Source: Bugula neritina
Taxonomy: Eukaryota; Bryozoa; Gymnolaemata; Cheilostomatida; Bugulidae
Direction: 5' to 3'
DNA: 64,000 nucleotides
Assembly (NCBI GenBank): GCA_964035545.1
Contig: OZ037767.1
Span: 10,096,207 to 10,160,206, forward strand
This document shows positions 36,201-49,655 of the stretch, piece after piece. How positions within the stretch are numbered: the first letter of the stretch is position 1; each line of letters starts with the position of its first letter. The notes beneath the pieces are model-generated. The model saw nothing but the letters and a program-made list of their open reading frames with translations, ran no database searches and was not told the DNA's origin. The translations under genes and the position numbers were made by a program.

Positions 36201-39200
36201 ATTGTAAACAACAGCTCTGTTTCGTCAGACTGCTTATTTCCATCTAGCCTCAGTTCTATGGTAAACTCAGATTTCTTTAGGCTGGGAAATGGATTGCCCA
36301 CATCACAGGTGATATGATTAGATGCTGTTTCGTTGACCAACTTCTAAATATAATAACCATGGTCATAAAAATATTGACAAAGCGAAATTCTTATATATAC
36401 TGCTAACAGTTATTATTAAAGAAATTGAATAGAAAATACATTAACTCATGCTGTTATAATTGTTTCAAAAAGTTTTGATAAAATAAAGAAATTAACTGGA
36501 AGCGCTGTAACTAACCTGCTGACATGATATAGGTAGACACTCATCTTTATCCAACACCACATGGACATAAGAGACATCTTGAGGCAAAGAAATATTAACA
36601 CTCGTAATGTAGGAGTCTTCACCTTCGTTGGATAACTTTACAGTAAGATTTATTTTCTCTTCTGAACCCAGCAGGTAATACCGAGATGGTGTCGAGGCTG
36701 CATGGCAAAAATAGATTGAGTTGAGCAAAACAAAATCCTTTTTAATCAGTTTAAAACACGACTGTTTTCGTTGGTGTCCGGTAAAAGTAGCATGGGTAAA
36801 AGTGGCACAGGTAGAATGGCACGGGTAAAAATGGCACAGGTACTAATGGCACAGCTAATAATGGCAAAAATGGCAAAGTAGGTAAAAATGGCACTTTTTA
36901 AAAGGTTTAGGTGAAGGGTTTGGGGTTTGAGAAAATTTAACATCAGTGAGCCATTACTAACCGTGCCATTTTTACCTAAAATTATTTTTGTTATATAAAC
37001 TTAATGTACTGAATCCAAGTGCAATAGTGCAAGCAAGTGGCAATGTAGTAGGCTTATAAACAAATCCAACACAATTTACTACTGCAATTAGTTGTAAATT
37101 TTTTACAATGATGACCAAATTAATTATCTATACTTGCATGCACAATTAGAGTAAAACTATCTTTTACAGCACATGAATTTCTCTTCAAATAGGTATTAAA
37201 TTTTAATTATTTTGTTGTAAATCACCTTTAATAAAGTAATGAAATAACTGCAAAAAGCTATGTATTCTATTTTTAGTAACTCTACTAACCAGAAACCTTT
37301 AGATCAGGAGTACAGAGGTCGCAACTCTTAGTGAATCTGATCTGTACAGGAGACATGGGAGGGCGCAGGTGGTTGATGATGGGGCCGGGAGAAAGAAGCC
37401 TGCTGGAGGAAACATTTATCAAGTGAAACTCCATGCTAATGTTCAAAGGGGAGGTCTTATCTCTTATTGTAGGCTGAACATATCCTGCAACAAATAAAAC
37501 TTATAATACTACTCAGCTATCAGCCTCAAATGAAGCAAAAAACGGTTTTTAACACAAAAATCAAGCAAAAAGGAAATTAGTCTATTATCATTAGTAAAAA
37601 ATAATAACTTGCCAACAATGATTTAGGATGTTGAGTATAATGTGTTGGGAATAAGTTCTATCATTATGAATCTTCTTGTAAAAAATTTATCACAAAGCTT
37701 TTAAATATGTAATTGTGAGTTGTAAACATCTGGGGTCTATGTTGTCAATCATATTATCTGAGTCAAAGTGAGACTCTCACTCAAATATAGTTTCTCCAAT
37801 ATAATGAAGAGTTGTGTCCCCAGCCTACTGTAGATCTCTTTCAGCTAGCCTACTGTGCATTTCTCAACCTACTGCATGTCACTCAGCCTACTTTAAACCC
37901 GTTACATTTATTATATCTTATCAAGATGATATTCTGCTAAACTTTTTATAATTTACCCTTTTATTTAACCCGCAATAAAAAAGTCAAATTGTATGCTGAT
38001 TTACAACTAAAATGTCACTACAGTTTTCAATCAGTAAAGAACTTCCATGTTTATCTACAATAGTTTTGATACTACTCTAGTTGTGTAGCCACAAATAATG
38101 TACATCTGTTGAAAATAAACATTTATTTATTTTGTTATTATGATGAAAAGGAAAGTGCATTTTAAAATATTCAGCATTGGTAAAAGTTGGCATATGAAAT
38201 TACTATTGAAGTATAGCTAGATTAATTGCTTAGGCAATAGACTGAAACACAGTAGTTTTGCCCAAACATTTTTATTGCCTGTAGAGTGTGTCCATATTTC
38301 TTTCTGCTGTTTACTTTAAAGAGTAAATAAAGGTTTTTAAAGGTTGTGGTTCATAGTCTATAATATAGTCTGTTCTATGAAATTTAAAAAAATGAAGATA
38401 ATTAAATTTGATTGTCTCAGTTTATCAAATTTTTTTATGCAAATAACTTCATAATTATTACATGATGTATTCTAAACCTAAACTGTTGATGTGACTGTTA
38501 AAGTACTCAACTAGTGAAGCACACTAACCAATCACAATCACTAATTCTAATTGAATGAAGAAAGAATAATATTGGACACTCTACAGCTTTGTGTTATCAC
38601 AGATTCTGAGCAGTAGAACTATTACATCAAATAGACTGTGATACTTACTCTGACCTTTGTTTACATGATTTAGAAATAGGAAGTTATTGGCTGTTGCTAT
38701 GGCTATGTGAATCAGTATAACAATAACTTAATTGCAGCTTCTAGATACTGTACTAACATTTGGTTTAATGCTGAGTCAGCAACACTCAATTATCTGTTTG
38801 AAATAACACTGCTTTGTTTTCTCGAAAGGTTAAAGTTTATAATTCATGGATGAGTCAACATGAAAGTCTCGGAAGCTACCGTCAGCATTCACAAATTAAG
38901 CTGACAAGCAAACATTCCTACCTTCTACAGTAGAGCACAATGCTTCATCACCGGCAACAAATTTCTTTAAGCTGAACTCAAATTGTTCAACACTTGTTCC
39001 TGATTTTGCACTAAATCCTCTTTTAGTCTTGTTGTTGGCAGAATCAAAAATCATAACTGCCTGTTGAGTAAAACAGAAAAATAACAATAGAAAACGAACT
39101 ATTTGAATTTACAGCAACGGAAAAAGTTCAAGGTTTTGGCAATTGGATATTTGCAGACATACAATTCATCAGATAAATTGTGTAATAAATACAAGTATCT

Positions 39201-42200
39201 ACAAAAGAAAATATGTTTTTAAAATATACTTTAATGAGAATACCAATTACAGCTAAGCAGTTACTACATATTTCAAACAATCTTAATCATTGTTATTGTG
39301 ATTACAAATAATTCTAACTTGAAGGTAGATTTCCTCGGGTTCAAGCACAGCTTCGTAGTGAATGCAGAAAGTTACAGCGAATTTCAGGTCGTTTAGTGAC
39401 CAGGTCTGGTTGTTATCTGCACATGCTACGGGCAGCTGAATCTCATCATTATCAACTGTAATGAAGTTAGAAATTTATACACTTATAATATAATATAATA
39501 GTATTTGGAGTTATTCTCTTTTGACTGCATGAGGCTCCATTTTCAATACGGCAAACAAAACAATCATGAAATATTTAGGCGTTGGATTATTTCATGACTC
39601 ATTTTTATAGAATAAATATTGTTTAGCCACAGACCAACATAACAAAAAACTGATGTTTTAAAGATCACATTCTTTAACAAAATGGAACTGTAATATCAAA
39701 ACCTAATGAGTCTGTTCAATGCAGTTTAGCGATAGAATAAGCAATATAAAAGTTTCATACAGTACATTGGAAAGGTGTATTAAGACAGATACACTGTTCA
39801 CAACACACAGAGGAGCATCACAGGTAGCGTGATACTTACTTTCCAGACTACCAACAAGGTTGATAAGAGGACGGGTTTTGAAGAGAAAAGCTTGGTTAGA
39901 TTTGTAGGCACCTATTGCAACGTCATCGTAGCTACAAGTAGAGATATCAAGAGTTTACAAATTATACATGTTATATACATACATTAGTCATTATCCAAAT
40001 GGTTATATACTGTTGAGTAGGTGAAGTACGAAATCCAGTTAATTGGCTGGCATTATATGAAGTAAATGATTAAAGTTTAATTTTTAACTTTTTCCTGTAG
40101 TTCATTGAAACTATTTACATTGGAAATTGAAGGAGGTCAAAACATTAAGAGATGCTCTTTCAGTGTGGTATTTCATGTAGGCAGGGAGCTGTGAGTATTC
40201 TTATCATAATATATCTTATTATTTAAAATCATCTAAATATATCGTATTATAATTACATTTTATACCATAATATACCATGCAATAGCATGTTATGTTATAA
40301 TATATCATATACTCACAGGTTACTGTCAATATCTAACTTCCCGGTGATTGACCATCCAAAAGTATATGGTGGGTTAGCAGCTGACACGTCTTCTGCGTAT
40401 ATAACCTGCAAGACATGCTTTGGATGTTTATACAGTATACATATTACAGTATACATATACAGTGTACATATATAGTGTATATATACAGTGTACATATACA
40501 GTGTACATATTACAATATACATATACAGTGTATAAATACAGTATACATATACAATGTACACTATATATGTATACTGTATATCGTGTGTATTTATAGTGTA
40601 CATATTACAGTATACATATACAGTGTATGTATACAGTGTATACTGTATATAGTGTGCATATACAGTGTATATAGAGAGCAAAGAATACACAACATGTGTG
40701 GATACAGTACAGATAAGCCTCAGGTATGTGTGCGTCATATCGCAACATCCACATCCACACAAATCTTTATACACTCGCATCTGTATACACATATTATATC
40801 TATATACACATGTCTCTATATACACATATATCTATCTATATACATCTATAAACCTCACCTGAACTGGTGTTGTTATCAGGCCAGTCTCAGACCCGTGATA
40901 CAAGAAGACAACTCCTCTCTTGTCAGGACCGCCATAAGGCGCAGACACCATCAGCTCGTCAAACCCATCTTTGTTCAGATCTCCAACATTTGCCAGAGCT
41001 AAGCCGAATCTACCGTAAGCGTCTTCACCTGCATTTCAACAAAAATAACTTATCTTAATATATTATATAAAATCTTCATCTGTTGTTATTCTATATAGTG
41101 AGCAATTTATAGATTATTATGTTTCAGGCTATGTGTTTGATAGATTGACAAACTTTTCCTCCTGGTATTCTTTCATGCAGACTCTTGACATGTTTATGTT
41201 TCAAAGAATTCAGACAAAAATAGAAGCTGCTTGAACTACTAAACATCCACATAATATTTTTGAACACAAATTTTTCTGCCGGTTTCATGGCTTTATTCTA
41301 AGTTCAGGAACCTTGTAAACAACCTTTCAAAAACAATTGTTCTAGTAACTAATTGATTGATAACATAGATTACTTTTGATAAAATTCTTGATTCATTGCT
41401 AAAGTTATTTTGGGTAACATAATAAATTGAGAACAATATAAAACATGGAAGAGAGGAATTTTTTGTCCTGGAAATGATACAAAAGTGCTGAGTGGAGTAA
41501 TTGTGCTGAAACCCTTGTTCTGAATACAATATTTTGTTTGGTGTTCAAGTAAAATAGACTGGGGTCTTATAAAAGTGAATATAAAGAAGAACTTAAGCAT
41601 GAAATAATGCCAATAACTTATAAGACATGAGTGCAGAGGCTGATTTAGAAGGTTAATCAATCAACTTGTATTTTTAGTTGTATTTCCTGTGACAACTTCC
41701 AAGAAAGTAAACCTCTTAAAATATTTTACTTTAAACCATGACGACCACATAGCTTGAGGACTTTCAATTGATAGCAGAAGAATGTTTATGACTAGATTCC
41801 CTTTCTGACATTACTGATAATTCTGTTAAGATTTAGCTGCTAACATAACACTATGTGTATCACATTAGATCAGTGACCGAATCAAGGCCATCTCAGGGCA
41901 CCCATTTCTAATTGACGTGATTTGATTTAATTCAATTTATTAATTGATGCCATTTAATTTTTTAATTGCCAAAAACTGCAAGTAGTCTACTGGCTGCTAC
42001 CTTGTAAAAATAATTAATTCAACATTCTAATTTGAAAAAAAAGGCATTTATTGCTGTAATAAATTTATTTAATTTTTTATTCAAATGCACATAGTTGTTG
42101 AAAATGACGTTTTAAAATTTAAACTATGCTATAATATGTTTCAAATAAATTTTATGCACAAATTTGTATATTTTCAACAACAAGTATTTTGGCATGCGGA

Positions 42201-45200
42201 CACATTTGTTATAGTACGCCAGGAGTAAACACACAAATCAAGTAACAAACAAGCCAACTATAGAAGTGCAGAGAACTTTTTGAAACCAAATTTTAGTAGA
42301 GTATAGACTAACCTGTCATTTTTGCTGACTGAAAGAATACTGTTTGACTAGTAGACATATTATGACAGAAGACGGTAACTTGACCAAGTTCTGACATGTC
42401 AGCGTCATAGTTGGCGTACAAAGGTGCTGACACAACAATGTCATCATACTTTCCACCTGACTCACCTATAAGAACAGTCACTGAAACTCAGTAAGGCAAG
42501 TTGGTAATCATCATTTACAGTATGCAAGGCAGAACTTTGTAACCGGAGTATTGTATAGAAAGATCACACAATAAAGCACAGCAAAAACAAAATCACATGG
42601 CCCAAAGGATGTTATAAGAACATTTCCTCTGCAGAATAGTCTTTGGCTGTTAGGGACTTACCATTAAACTTGCCAACGGCTATGCTGTACCCAAAATAGG
42701 CCCCCGACTGCTCTCCAGATATATTGACTACGGATCTGAAACTATTGGTTGCAGTTTTGGTCCAGAGCAGAATTTTTCCTACAATGATTTCAGTATCTTC
42801 ACTGTTAACAATGATTATGTTACATCACATAAAATAAAGTTCTGATGAGGGATCTAGATTGAACTTAGATTATCATTTCCAAAAAAGAACTTTATAATCA
42901 ACTTTGGTTTAACTTTAAAAGTTATTTTGAGTGTTCAGTTTAAACCTATTTTGCAATATTTATTAGTACCGTAAATAACATATATATCTACTAAAATCTA
43001 CAGCAATGCAGCCTGCAAGCAGTATATAAAAATTTATCAGCAAAAATCTAGAAGCAAGCAGATAGTCCAGAATAAACTGCATATATTTGGTAGTCCTACA
43101 CCAAATAGTGTTAAATTTTTCCAGAGAGATTATCTAACATGAAGAAGCAAAGGTGCTAAGCAATTGAAAAACTTCATTTCTAAAAACTCTTTGCAATTGA
43201 CCTACCAAACAGTGTGCTAAACTCTTACATGTATAGCCCTGAATAAGTCTGTGTCACTCAAATGTTGTTTCAAATTTACAAAACTTTAACACAGCCTTGT
43301 TTAAAAATGACTTGTTGGAAAGTGAAATACCGAAGTACCTTTCAACATGTTAGCTCTTGGTGCAGAATTCACGTAGTCAACGGTTGTGTTGTCTCCATCA
43401 AACTCACCAAACTTTAGATCCCATGACAAGTAGTTGTTGTCATCTGATGTGGGCCCATCACCTGCAATAAAACACTAGTGTAAGTTCCAGATTACCCAGT
43501 AGCCCTGTGGTGTAATGGTTTATGTGCCAGCTTGCAAGCCAGAGGTCTCGGGTTCGAATCCCATTGAGGGTAAATCTTTTACATAAGTGTTGAGTAATTT
43601 ACACATGCGGACACTCTACTCTACTAATAAAACATCAAAATACCTCGACTAAGCATAATTTTAAAACTGATAGATAAAATGCTTCCGATAAGATACTTCT
43701 AGTTACTGACGTATTTAAATGTTAAGTTACAGTGCACTAATTGGCTCTAACTGACATATTTAACTTGTAGAACTAGAGGAACTAACGTGTAGAGATGAAT
43801 CTCAGATAGTCATTTTGAGGATTTACGCTGTACAATGCGCCATGGAAATAGTAGTTGCCAGGAGCTCCGATTGCCAACTCATTATCAGGACCCAGAGCCG
43901 CAGAAAATCCGCACATCCCGTGTCCGGTCCTGTGGTAACTCGCCTACAATACAGCCATAGTTTCACTTCTTGCTTCACTGATGCAAAGGCATGCAGAGTT
44001 AGTAAAAAGTAAGAGAAATATGTGTTGATACTATAGGAGGGGTTTTTAACTGGGGGGGGGGAGTATACTAGCGCCTCCAGGGGTTTTTGGAAATGTTTAT
44101 GGGTATTTTGTCAATACTCCTCAGCTTAGTACTATACTGTGTAAATCATTACTATAATATTGAGCACGAACTAGTAGGGGGTATTCAGAGTTTTGAGAGA
44201 ATATAAAAGAGCACACAGATTAAAAAGGTCAGGGAACTATGAGTATTTTACTTTTTTTAATAGACTATTTGTTTTCTATTAGTTTATAACTTTTGTCATT
44301 GTAGAAATAATTGTGTGTATTATTACTCCCTAAATTACGAACAACATAACAAGAGTAAATAGTAATTTATACACATTAATTAGGTAGTGGGTTTTTCTTT
44401 AGTGCAGAAGGTTGGTGGTTAACCGAAATAAATATTGTTTACCGTAGTGTTACATATAATATTATTATGGCAGGTTAGGCAATTTATGGTCAGCTATAAT
44501 TCTATCAAAACCCTGAAACTGTTTTATGATTTATTTTAGGAATCATAAAAAAGAAACCTTAAAAAATTTCAATTTAAAATAATTAAGTTACCTATTTTAT
44601 CATGTATAATATGATATTATATCTACTTGTATACTATAAATACCTACATTGACATCTATTTTAAGAGACACTACTGTATAAATATTATTATAATTGGTGG
44701 AAGTAGAATTCATAGGCTTCGTGAATACAAGGTTTCAATTTACGGAAAACCTTATAGCTAGAAATTATGCTCCTGTGCCTCATTCAAATAAGTCCTTAGC
44801 CCGCTTTAACGAAAACACTTTCTATCAGGGGTTTCTCACAGGGATAGCGACTATAAACTTGCGTGAGTTTTTTGTAGCTAGAAATTAGTCCGTATACGTT
44901 GTATATTAATCCTTGTCACTTTAATGGCTGTATTGTCTGTACAGCTGTCTCTTATACATGAATGGTTTAACTTTGAAGTATTCGTTCAGCATGAGTTGGA
45001 ATAAATTATGTATTCTATTTAAGTGTGGTTTTGTTTGATTACTGGGAATTTCCTTTTTTTCAAAAATTATTTAAAAAAATAGAAATCTGAATATTTGTGT
45101 ACTTATTTATCCTGTGCATACAAAGCATACATAGAGTAGCTGTAGCTCTGCACTGTGGAGAATTGAAAGATTCACTCACCCAACCCTTGTCTGACGATAC

Positions 45201-45952
45201 ATTCCCGTAAGCAGCTCTATAAAAGGCATCAAATTCACGTAAACAAGGAGAAACTCTACTAAAACTGCCGCCAAGATCTTTGGATACAAAGCAGTCTCCA
45301 GTTGGTTCACGCTTATTTCCACGCGGCCCAAACGTTACGTATAATGGGGCGCAAGCAGCTATAACCGACCCGTCCCGACTTGATGCAACACTAGCACCAA
45401 AGAACTGTTTACTACGATCTTCACCCGTTAAATTTTCATAACCTGGATAATCTGTGAGTTGAGTGGGCCGATCATCCACTGACACCACACTGCAAGTTAC
45501 CGAATCTAAAAAATACGGGCAGTGAATAAAAAAGTGGTGCTCATTTGAATCAATTCATATTTAAATTTTACTTGATTAGTTTGAAATAAAGCTTATCAAT
45601 TTGAAGCATTATTAGCACTAAATTAGCAGTTGAGAAATATGCAAACGTTTGTCATAAAATATACTGTACGATAACCCAGCTGTTGTGAATACATACCAAT
45701 TTCACAACGATATATGGCACCACTATTGGTAACATTAAACCTTGAAAGTGCATCAGTAGTCGCTTTGGGAGCCCCAATAATTAACTTGTTCCCTCTAAAA
45801 CTGTTGATGGAAAGAGCTACTGAATATCCAAAGTAGGAGTCGTCATCTCCATTGTACGTGATTCGAGAAGACAAGTCCACATTTAACAACTGATTCATAG
45901 GAGAATGTATTAGGATTAGTATTAGAGATAAAGTAAAGTAGGGTGTAAACAT
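33231..45952 (-). CDS. integrin alpha chain, full length
   Basis: Eighteen exons on the minus strand: 45697-45952, 45180-45505, 43787-43943, 43339-43461, 42662-42778, 42313-42465, 40859-41028, 40317-40405, 39840-39931, 39319-39455, 38922-39060, 37290-37484, 36516-36697, 36024-36343, 35590-35717, 34609-34790, 33571-33756, 33231-33422. All phases agree and the product is 1047 residues, normal for the family. Order: signal peptide; seven-bladed propeller to about 480 with calcium loops at 394-402 and 459-467; thigh and calf domains; RYKR furin-type site at 884-887; membrane helix about 994-1015; GFFKR at 1016-1020; 27-residue tail. No inserted I domain is present. It would pair with a beta chain as a cell-surface matrix receptor. 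The first two putative calcium loops are eroded. Confidence 0.96.
34352..34575 (+). mobile_element. tRNA-like SINE, second family, integrin intron 16
   Basis: Head AGCCTTGGTCTAGGGGTTAG has a tRNA-like box A, and GGTTTGAACC serves as box B. A body follows with GGCCATTGGTGATGTTAGGA, CTTAGCCCGATTTAAC and a tail GTGAGTTTTGTAGCTA. The body and tail recur at 44768-44874 and the head and body at 59367-59550. About 220 bp, the longest copy here. Confidence 0.7.
36778..36975. repeat. GGTAAAAATGGCAC minisatellite with inverted outer copy
   Basis: About eight degenerate units of roughly 14-15 bases (GGTAAAA.TGGCAC) run to about 36895. A single inverted unit, GTGCCATTTTTACC, sits at 36963-36976, making a foldback around a 65-base loop. 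It lies in integrin intron 12. Confidence 0.7.
40425..40850. repeat. ATACAGTGTACAT minisatellite in integrin intron 7
   Basis: Degenerate tandem units of about 12-14 bases (TATACAGTGTACATAT and variants) to about 40680, then TATACAC-rich DNA up to the next exon. Units are nearly self-complementary, so long open frames appear on both strands here; they are repeat artefacts. Confidence 0.8.
43497..43572 (+). mobile_element. tRNA-like SINE head in integrin intron 3
   Basis: Best preserved head of the first family: GCCCTGTGGTGTAATGG, then AGCTTGCAAGCC and a perfect box B, GGTTCGAATCC, closing with TTGAGGG. The acceptor-like CCCT/AGGG pairing is partial and the anticodon arm does not form, so it is not a tRNA gene. 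Confidence 0.65.
44755..44887 (+). mobile_element. 5'-truncated SINE (second family) with 13-bp flanking direct repeats
   Basis: Body 44768-44874 matches the 3' half of the SINE at 34352-34575 (CTTAGCCCGCTTTAAC, TCTATCAGGGGTTTCTCACA, GTGAGTTTTTTGTAGCTA). It is flanked by identical TAGCTAGAAATTA at 44755-44767 and 44875-44887. A target-site duplication with 5' truncation is the signature of LINE-driven retrotransposition, although TAGCTA may be part of the SINE's own end. Confidence 0.8.
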
Positions 45953-46022
45953 TCTCGTAAATAGTTAAAAGATAATTTGATTTTAGTTCCCGCATTGGAG
46001 CCAATTGGTAAAACTCAACGGG

Positions 46023-46033
46023 CTATAAATATA
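46023..46033 (-). promoter_or_regulatory. possible TATA-like element upstream of the integrin gene
   Basis: The minus strand reads TATATTTATAG about 70 bases before the start codon, a plausible TATA position for a short leader. AT-rich DNA makes chance matches common. Confidence 0.2.
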
Positions 46034-47239
46034 TTCCATCAGCTGTAAATAGTCTTTACGTTGAGCAATTTTTCACTATTTCGTCAGCCATAATATTCTC
46101 CAAGGTGAAGCTGGTCCTAAAAGCAGCAGATTTAAACATGTGTTAGTTGATGACCTGAAATAAGATTGTGATACATGTAATAGTGACCACTATCTGCTAT
46201 AGCACTATGAGAAATAACTTATTTTATTGTATTACAGTAGAAGAGCCCCAGTTATAGATATGCAGGTTATAATTGAGCCAACTAATAAGATTCGGGTATG
46301 CATATACTATAAAACTATAACTACACATTACAGAACAACTATTATAATTATAATCAGTAATTAACAATCTATTATTTTGGGAGGAACAAGGAAACACAAC
46401 ATCCAAAACTGTACTGATGCAGAATTGAATAGATGGCGTAGTAATATCTGCAGACTTAAGTTCCTGAAAGTTGATTGATCAAACACTAGCTACTAGCCTA
46501 ATTTCCATTAAAATACTAAGTCAATGTTACGCTGATAGGACAAGAGCCTTTTCGAAGTGGTGAAAAGTGAAGCGACAAAACAAAAACAGCCCCGACTTCA
46601 AACCATGAGTCATAATAGAAAAAGCTGCATCGGCAACAGAACATCAATTTATCAAAGTTAGTAGAAGATATCTAGAGTGTGCTGACAAGAGAGTCAGCCA
46701 TAAATGTCAATAAAATAAAACTCAAGAGTTGCCTGCACATGCATGCTAAAGTACACAAAGTTATTTGTAACCACCAGTTAACAGTGGTCTGCTAAATAAT
46801 TTAGTATATATGCACGACATGTATTCACATCACCACATGAATAGTTCCAACATTTATTTATGTTGGTTCATGCATTCCATTATATTATGAACACTGAACT
46901 GTACTGATATATTACTAATAGTGTATAGTCACTCAGGGTACTAATATATAACTAATAGTCATTCAGGTTGCTGATATATAGTAATAATAGCAATTATTTA
47001 GATTTTAGAACAACAATTTAGAATTTGCACCTTCTTAAAATTAACATCTAGGCTACAGGTTAACACAGCAGAAATTACTTGTATGTTTTAATTTGACAAC
47101 ACAAGTCATTTTAATAGCAATTATAATTAAAATTGTAACTGTAGGCTTTGAACAGTGGTCACATCTACCACTGTGGATGTCACATAAATTTAGATGCAAA
47201 TTCAAATCCAGGCTTAAAGTAGGAGATTAACTACTAGAA
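46034..47239. other. gene-free spacer upstream of the integrin gene
   Basis: AT-rich DNA with no recognisable exon of the second integrin cassette and no RNA gene. Confidence 0.4.
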
Positions 47240-47425
47240 GTAATACTGCTACTGCTACCACTACTACTACTGTTACTGCTACTGTTATTCTTGCTGATAC
47301 TGCTAATTTTACTGCCACTGATATTGCTACTGGTACTCCTATCACTACTGCTACTGTTACTGCTACTGTTCCTGCTACAGTTACTGCTACTGTTACTCCA
47401 GCTGATACTGTTATTGCTACAAGTT
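47240..47425. repeat. degenerate TACTGC / ACTGCT repeat
   Basis: Trinucleotide-to-hexanucleotide tract built on TACTGC with many single-base variants. The leucine-rich open frame across it is a by-product of the repeat. Confidence 0.8.
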
Positions 47426-49483
47426 ATGGCTAATCAAAATCATCATTTACCAAAAAGAAGAAGACGAGATATGTTACAGTAAGACTAAGAGCAAGTAAGA
47501 GTAATAGAAAATCTAAAAAAGCCTCTAATCTAGATGAGAAGTCTCACAAGAGAAACTAAGTTCTTATAATACTATTAACAACTATCATTTCAAACTACAA
47601 TTCATGAAAACAGAATTTGAACTATGAGCAAGAGAAAACCTTCTTTCACTAAATTTCGTACCTCTATACTTTATATTTATATTATAATATAGGAAGGCCA
47701 CACTGTGTAATAAAGCAGACTATGGTTATAATAAATTTATTATATTGTTATATCTAAATATATAGGTAACGATTATTCACTAAATTAAATTTAATGTATT
47801 ATAACTATAGGCCTATGCCTTGTTTCGTGATTAATTAATAGTTGATATGAATAATTACAGATTTATATAGGTAACAATTCATACAATACTGAATACTCAT
47901 ACTAGTTCACACACAGTGAGTATAGTAACACTGTTGGTTAAAAAACATAAATTTAAACAGTAATTGACTAATTCTTACTTATAAGTCTAAGTGTTAAGTT
48001 AGGTAGAATAAATAGTAAATCAAGATATATACATGATAATTCCTTTTCAACAGTCATGTAGATGTAACCATTATCAATCCAAAATCAAATAAAAATGTTC
48101 AACGGTAAGTGTACCTTTGAGCAAAATACTAAATTTAATAGTACTAAAAAGTATAGTATCAGTATGACTACGAGTTGAACACTGTAACAGTAACTGTAAT
48201 ACTAAAACAATGTGAGAATATCAGTTATTAGTGTTACCAGCAAAAGTAGTGTAGGTGAGTCAATGAGATTATTGCCTGGTATTTAGCTGGTACGACTAGC
48301 TAGCTACTAGAACACTACTTCCACACCCTGCAGTCACATACCATTTGCCAATAGGGAAACCATACCAGCTGTTAAATCAATCACCCGTAACAACGAACAG
48401 GGTTCACGGCTTTCCTATTAGTCTGGCAAATGCAGTTGTAATGCTAGCCTTGTAATTATCAACTTTTCCATCTCGTGAAATTTATGACAGCCTGTTGTGT
48501 GGAAAATGTGGATATGGAAATGGTTTTGTAATGTGACAGGAGCCAATAATATTTACTATCAGCTACTGCACTTGTGTTATGATGAAATCATAGAAACTGC
48601 TACTACGTGTTGTGTGCAGCAGCAGTAGGCCAACAGCCCTGCTATATAATGTAGTCTTTCATATTGCATAGCATATGACAAAATGAGTTGTGGATATTAC
48701 GTATAGCTATCAGTACCTATAACCCATACAAGTGCAAAAAGACACGGCTAGCATAGGCACAGGCTGTAAATAAAAACAAAATGATTTATTTTGAATAATT
48801 ACTAATAATGATGAAGATGGTTATTGAAACACATTCGTAAAGTGTTTTTAAATGCTACCGTTACTGAGTTTACTTTTGTTTTATATATTCACAAATTTAT
48901 CTAAAGATTCAAGCATTGAAATACCCCAGTATGAGCTGCAGAATTGCAACAGCTTTTAAAACTCTTTCACTTTCCTTTCCAATTTTTAAAACTTTTTGGG
49001 GATAAAAATTGATTGAAATAACTTCACTAAACTTTCGATTTTAGCTTTGTGCTAATGTAGTCTAAACTTTATATCTATTAAAGTATTGTCTAGACTCTAG
49101 TTCTATTGAAGTATCTTCTAGACTCTACAGTTGACAATGTGTGGTGTAATAAATTAAGAAGAATGGGACAATAAGTTCACACTCTACACTGTCACAGCTA
49201 TATTACTGTAAGCAGAGAGCTCCACCAATCATAATGTATAGACTCAATAGGATTTTGTAAAATGCAGCATTCAATCCAATAAATAAATGATATAATGATT
49301 AACAATCTAAACAAAATCGGCAAACTTCTCAAAATGACAATTCGGCATAAAAGCCTAGCCACAGGAACTGTTCTATAGAAAACCCAAACAATGTGATAAC
49401 AGTCTACTGAAACAAGAGTATCACGTGACTTGCAGACTAAACTAGATGGTGTCTGGTATGTGCAGGTTACGTATTTGCTGAGG
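47426..49483. other. gene-free spacer with one inverted repeat
   Basis: Nothing coding was recognised. An imperfect inverted pair lies at about 48340-48362 (CATTTGCCAATAGGGAAAC) and 48411-48432 (TTTCCTATTAGTCTGGCAAA), spanning roughly 90 bases; it may be a small foldback element. Confidence 0.4.
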
Positions 49484-49655
49484 TAGGTGCAGACGTGCAG
49501 TAATGGAGAAATTGAGAAAAGTCTGTGTTCTAAATTAGAAATGTAGCAAAAGAAGTGATATTCTCACAAGAATTTTAACCCTTGCCTCAAACCAAAGTTT
49601 AATAAAAACATTAGATAACTTAGGCTATCTTAGTTTCTTCACTACCATGCTCCTA
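49484..49655 (+). mobile_element. MITE (TAGGTGCAG family)
   Basis: One of the best preserved copies: TAGGTGCAG, GTAATGGAGAAATTGAGAAA, TGTGTTCTAAATTAGAAATG, AGCAAAAGAAGTGATATTCT, and a right end CTATCTTAGTTTCTTCACTA ... TCCTA. No coding capacity. The left end shows a short GTGCAG duplication. Confidence 0.75.

Noticed and set aside
40313-41002. Long open frames of 170-195 codons on both strands
   Set aside because: They run across the ATACAGTGTACAT minisatellite; the real coding parts there are only integrin exons 7 and 8 on the minus strand.
13830-43572. Possible tRNA genes (box A and box B at 13830, 23387 and 43497)
   Set aside because: Anticodon arms do not pair, acceptor stems are partial, and the same head recurs with SINE-like bodies, so these are tRNA-derived SINEs.
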